Shown here in pieces: positions 5,865-8,168 of a stretch of 8,168 nt of DNA (positions are counted from its first letter, which is position 1; every line of letters begins with the position of its first letter). This DNA comes from Treponema sp. (GTDB lineage Bacteria; Spirochaetota; Spirochaetia; Treponematales; Breznakiellaceae). The notes beneath the pieces are model-generated. The model was not told the origin of the DNA, ran no database searches, and saw nothing but the letters and a program-made list of their open reading frames with translations. Made by a program: the position numbers and the translations under genes. The DNA is taken from assembly GCA_031281855.1 (NCBI GenBank), contig JAITEW010000211.1, positions 1 through 8,168 on the forward strand, written 5' to 3'.

Positions 5865-7450
5865 CCGGCAAGGCCCTTGTATATACGGAAGTATCCCAGG
5901 CAATTGACACCGAAGCGCGCGAAAAATGGGGCTTCAATACCTTCGCCCTGGTAGAAGCCGCAGGACGGGGCTGCGCCGGTGCGGTAACCGCCGCTTTCCC
6001 TCGGCTCTTCAGCGGCGGCGCCATGCGGATTACAGCGGCGGCGGGTCCGGGGAACAACGGCGCCGACGCCCTGGTGATGCTGCGGTATTGGATACTTTCG
6101 GGCCTTGCGGAACCCGCTTTGTCCGCAGTGGTAGTAAGCCGGCTTCCGGACTCCGGCGATTGCAGCCCTCTCTCTGAAACCCTTAAATCCCTTGAAAAAA
6201 TGAACGTGCCCGTTACGGTATGGGACAGCGGCGGAGGGGAAAAAACAGGAAGCCCTTCTATCGGCGCTTTTTCCAAAGCTGATATTATCATTGACGGCAT
6301 TGCGGGTTCAGGCGTCTCCGGCCCCCTTAGGGGGAGCCTTAAAGAGATGGCAGAGGCGGTAAACGCCCTTGAGACGCCTTTTGTTATTTCCGTAGACATG
6401 CCTTCAGGCAGTTCGGATGAATGGGAGCCTGGCATGCCCATTGTCAGGGCCGCTGTTACAACGGCCATAGAACCCCTGAAACTATGCCTTTACCATCCCA
6501 AAGCCCGGCTTTTTTGCGGTACTATCCTGCCGGTAAGGAACGTATTCCCTGCCGCTTTGATTGAAAAGCACAAGGGCCCGGAACTCCTGGACTGGGAAAG
6601 CGCCCGGACGCTTATCCCTCCGGTAAGGGCCGACGCGTACAAGCACCTGCGGGGAGCGGTGGAAATCAGGGCAGGGGCCCCGGGGGCCTCCGGGGCCGCC
6701 CTTATCGCGGCCCGGGGCGCCCAGGCCGCAGGCGCGGGGCTTGTCAGGCTTGTAGTGGATGACGAGATCTATCCCATACTCGCTTCCGGCGCAGGAGGCG
6801 TTATGGTGGCGCCGGAGAGCCTTGAAAACACCCCGGGCAGGTTCAAGCCCGGCGCGCTGCTGCTGGGCCCCGGCTGGGGGAGAACCGGGGGCCGCGCTGC
6901 GAGGCTTGAAAAATCCCTGGAACTGGAAAAAAACGGCGTCCCCCTGGTGCTGGACGCGGACGCCATCGCCCTGGCTAAGGACAAACAATTCCACGGCAAC
7001 GCGATACTCACCCCTCATGCCGGGGAATTTTCAGAGTACACAGGAATTTCTGTCGAAGAAATCCTCAGCCGCCCGGCGCCGCTCCTTCTTGAAACTGCGG
7101 AAAAAAAGAAAGCCGTGATCATCCTGAAAGGCCATGTTATCTTTGTCGCAGGTTTTGATGGGCGGCTGGCTGTGATAGACGGCATAGCCCCGGTGCTCGC
7201 CTCAGGGGGCAGCGGGGATTTGCTGGCCGGTTTTTGCGCCGCCATCGCTGCCCGTACAGCCGGAAGGGGAGGGGGGGGAGGGGACTGCTACTCCTGCGCC
7301 TGCGCCGCCGCGGCCCTCCTTATCGCCGCAGGGAAATCCCCGGATCTTGCGCTGCGGTTTACGGACCCCCTTGAGATAGCCGGCGCAGCGGCGGATTTGG
7401 CAGGCCGCGCCTGGCTGTGCCCAAAGGAAGGCGGTAATGGCTGTTTCTGA
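5861..7450 (+). CDS. nnr: Bifunctional NAD(P)H-hydrate epimerase / ADP-dependent dehydratase
   Basis: Cytoplasmic repair enzyme. The N-terminal epimerase interconverts R- and S-NAD(P)HX and the C-terminal dehydratase restores NAD(P)H from the S form using ADP. The epimerase domain (about 1-235) shows AGPGNNGADAL (61-71), IIIDGIAGSGVSGPLRG (142-158) and VDMPSG (178-183). The ribokinase-like dehydratase domain (about 245-520) shows YKHLRGAV (260-267), GASGAALIAARGAQAAGAGLV (275-295), LLGPGWG (334-340), VLDADAIA (363-370), LTPHAGEF (383-390), ILKGHVIFVA (421-430) and the catalytic loop ASGGSGDLLAG (447-457, Asp453). At 529 residues it matches the usual fusion length. Oddities: GNNGADA replaces the usual GNNGGDG, GSGD replaces GTGD, and a Gly5 run plus Cys476, Cys479 and Cys481 sit just before the last helices, encoded by a poly-G tract. 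ATG 5861 follows GGAGGAG (5844-5850). The 3' end overlaps the next gene by 14 nt. Confidence 0.93.
   Translation: MTGKALVYTEVSQAIDTEAREKWGFNTFALVEAAGRGCAGAVTAAFPRLFSGGAMRITAAAGPGNNGADALVMLRYWILSGLAEPALSAVVVSRLPDSGDCSPLSETLKSLEKMNVPVTVWDSGGGEKTGSPSIGAFSKADIIIDGIAGSGVSGPLRGSLKEMAEAVNALETPFVISVDMPSGSSDEWEPGMPIVRAAVTTAIEPLKLCLYHPKARLFCGTILPVRNVFPAALIEKHKGPELLDWESARTLIPPVRADAYKHLRGAVEIRAGAPGASGAALIAARGAQAAGAGLVRLVVDDEIYPILASGAGGVMVAPESLENTPGRFKPGALLLGPGWGRTGGRAARLEKSLELEKNGVPLVLDADAIALAKDKQFHGNAILTPHAGEFSEYTGISVEEILSRPAPLLLETAEKKKAVIILKGHVIFVAGFDGRLAVIDGIAPVLASGGSGDLLAGFCAAIAARTAGRGGGGGDCYSCACAAAALLIAAGKSPDLALRFTDPLEIAGAAADLAGRAWLCPKEGGNGCF
6676..6697. repeat. Very GC-rich hairpin in the epimerase/dehydratase gene
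   Basis: GGCCCCGG (6676-6683) pairs exactly with CCGGGGCC (6690-6697) around a 6-nt loop. A second, weaker pair, GCGGCC (6707-6712) and GGCCGC (6724-6729), follows. Both lie in codons 272-290, near the start of the dehydratase domain. They may simply reflect Gly/Ala-rich coding at high GC. Confidence 0.55.
7266..7283 (+). repeat. Mirror-symmetric poly-G tract (G4-A-G8-A-G4)
   Basis: The sequence GGGGAGGGGGGGGAGGGG lies inside the repair-enzyme gene and encodes the Gly-rich stretch at about residues 469-474. It reads the same in both directions on one strand (mirror repeat) and has enough G4 runs for an intramolecular quadruplex. The central G8 run is a candidate for slipped-strand mutation. 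A one-base change would move the remaining frame to a TGA at 7372-7374 or a TAG at 7377-7379, replacing the last 55 or so residues. Confidence 0.8.
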
Positions 7451-8057
7451 AAAGGATAAAGCAGGCGGAACCGGAAAGCCCCCGGAGCCCCGGGAAAGCA
7501 AGCCCCGGGAAAACAGGGTAGAAGATAACCAGGATCTGGTTTTTCATTATTCCCGGGAACACCGGCTGGCAAGGGCCTCCCTGGCGGTAAGGGAGCTCAA
7601 CGAAAACGCCCCGGCGCGCCGGGGCTTTGTCAGAGCCCTGGCGGGGTCTAAGGCCAATATTTTTGTCCTCGTTTCGATTTTGGTGATCTGCGCCATGTTC
7701 GTGCTGGGCTCCCGCCTGGGAGGCAGGAATAATGACAGTTTCAAACTAGGCGGAAACGACGTGATCCTTTCGATAAAAAAAAGCGGCAGTACCCTTGAAC
7801 TTTCTCTCCAAAAGGAAGCGCCCGAAAACGGGGAAGTTTATACCGGGCTTGTGGACATCGCTGTTTCCCCGGCCCAGCGTAAGCCCCCTCGAGGTGAGGA
7901 GAACCCCCAGCCGGACATCACGACAGGCCGGATTTTCTTTACCTATACCAGGCAAGAAGCGTACTCCCTTTCCCTGCCTTTTGCTGAAGGGGAATTCATC
8001 GTGATCCTCCAGTCTGAAAACGAACGGATTATTAGGCGTCTTAAGTTGTCTGCTTAA
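7437..8057 (+). CDS. Hypothetical single-pass membrane protein
   Basis: I do not recognise this 206-residue protein. Residues 1-72 are hydrophilic and rich in Pro, Glu, Arg and Lys, with a short duplicated motif (EPRES/KPREN) and a helix-like stretch EHRLARASLAVRELN (41-55). One strong membrane segment follows at about 74-91 (ANIFVLVSILVICAMFVL). Residues 100-206 alternate hydrophobic and polar residues and look like a small beta domain on the far side of the membrane (DVILSIKKSGSTLELSL; GRIFFTYTRQEAYSLSLPF; EFIVILQSENERIIRRL). The positive flanks suggest the N-terminus is cytoplasmic. The start ATG 7437 has AGGAAGG (7425-7431) upstream and overlaps the preceding gene by 14 nt, so it is probably translationally coupled to it. 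The partner lipoprotein at the head of the operon hints at an envelope role, which is inference. Confidence 0.82.
   Translation: MAVSEKDKAGGTGKPPEPRESKPRENRVEDNQDLVFHYSREHRLARASLAVRELNENAPARRGFVRALAGSKANIFVLVSILVICAMFVLGSRLGGRNNDSFKLGGNDVILSIKKSGSTLELSLQKEAPENGEVYTGLVDIAVSPAQRKPPRGEENPQPDITTGRIFFTYTRQEAYSLSLPFAEGEFIVILQSENERIIRRLKLSA
7486..7512 (+). repeat. 15-bp-period direct repeat in the N-terminal tail
   Basis: AGCCCCGGGAAA occurs at 7486-7497 and 7501-7512, one 15-bp period apart, and stays in frame as the pentapeptides EPRES and KPREN. It is probably a small tandem duplication in a disordered tail. Confidence 0.6.
7608..7625. repeat. Perfect 18-bp GC palindrome
   Basis: GCCCCGGCGCGCCGGGGC is exactly self-complementary and is followed on the plus strand by TTT. 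It lies inside the membrane-protein gene at about codons 58-63, shortly before the membrane segment. It could form a 7-bp stem with a CGCG loop. Confidence 0.7.
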
Positions 8058-8073
8058 CTACATTGCGTATTTT
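8046..8073 (+). promoter_or_regulatory. Weak promoter-like pair before the last reading frame
   Basis: TTGTCT (8046-8051), a 16-nt spacer and TATTTT (8068-8073) overlap the end of the membrane-protein gene. The predicted start is near 8080, the first base of the next ATG. The match to consensus is only fair. Confidence 0.25.
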
Positions 8074-8079
8074 ATCGCC

Positions 8080-8168
8080 ATGGGCGCCGATGACTTCCTG
8101 TTGCTTCAACTATACCGGGAACGGAGCTTGCAAATAAACGCGCCTCCCGGTTCGGCAGGCAGCTTTGT
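8080..8168 (+). CDS. Possible 5' end of a further gene, partial at right edge
   Basis: From ATG 8080 the frame stays open to the window edge (MGADDFLLLQLYRERS...) and is rich in G or C at third positions. There is no Shine-Dalgarno before it, and the frame is also open upstream to about 8005, so the start is uncertain. An alternative on the minus strand is the C-terminus of a convergent gene ending at TGA 8108-8106 (…FICKLRSRYS). With under 90 bases the two cannot be separated, and I assign no function. The gap 8058-8079 shows no terminator. Confidence 0.3.
   Translation, partial: MGADDFLLLQLYRERSLQINAPPGSAGSF

Noticed and set aside
5836..6468. Long minus-strand reading frame (210 codons) opposite the repair-enzyme gene
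   Set aside because: It lies wholly antisense to a gene with clear catalytic motifs, has no recognisable domain, and arises from the high-GC codon bias of the plus-strand gene.
6482..7018. Minus-strand reading frame (178 codons) opposite the dehydratase domain
   Set aside because: Its low-complexity Gly/Pro/Arg-rich translation and overlap with conserved dehydratase motifs mark it as a shadow.
8076..8086. Hairpin CGCC-ATG-GGCG as a terminator after the membrane-protein gene
   Set aside because: Only a 4-bp stem with a 3-nt loop and no T-run.

Overview
The window looks like chromosomal DNA of a host-associated spirochaete, most likely a Treponema of moderate to high GC such as the termite-gut group. 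This is inferred from two lipoprotein signal peptides with relaxed lipoboxes, a LicC-like cytidylyltransferase, a spirochaete-type propeller lipoprotein and codon use. No rRNA or taxonomic marker is present, so the assignment is not proven. There are seven complete, tightly packed plus-strand genes, an AT-rich divergent promoter region at the left, and possible partial genes at both edges. No tRNA, rRNA, CRISPR array, insertion sequence or convincing rho-independent terminator was found.

Left edge (1-352): a minus-strand reading frame with its own promoter and Shine-Dalgarno runs toward the edge. It carries an in-frame TAA and is open on both sides of it, so it is probably a broken gene. A well-formed plus-strand promoter (TTGACT-N17-TATATT) faces the other way and starts the first operon.

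Operon 1 (353-4574): a lipoprotein solute-binding protein, an ABC ATPase, a fused two-domain permease and a winged-helix/nucleotidyltransferase fusion. The genes overlap or lie 6 nt apart. The transporter belongs to the broad Fe(III)/2-aminoethylphosphonate/polyamine class. The last gene resembles phosphocholine or aminoethylphosphonate cytidylyltransferases. Together they suggest import of a small phosphonate or choline-type headgroup and its activation with CTP for decorating a surface polymer or lipid. The ligand is inferred, not shown.

Operon 2 (4641-8057): a beta-propeller lipoprotein, a bifunctional NAD(P)H-hydrate epimerase/dehydratase (nicotinamide nucleotide repair) and a small single-pass membrane protein. 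The last two junctions are overlaps, so translation is probably coupled. The epimerase/dehydratase gene carries a mirror-symmetric poly-G tract. Past 8057 there is a possible start of another gene, weakly supported.
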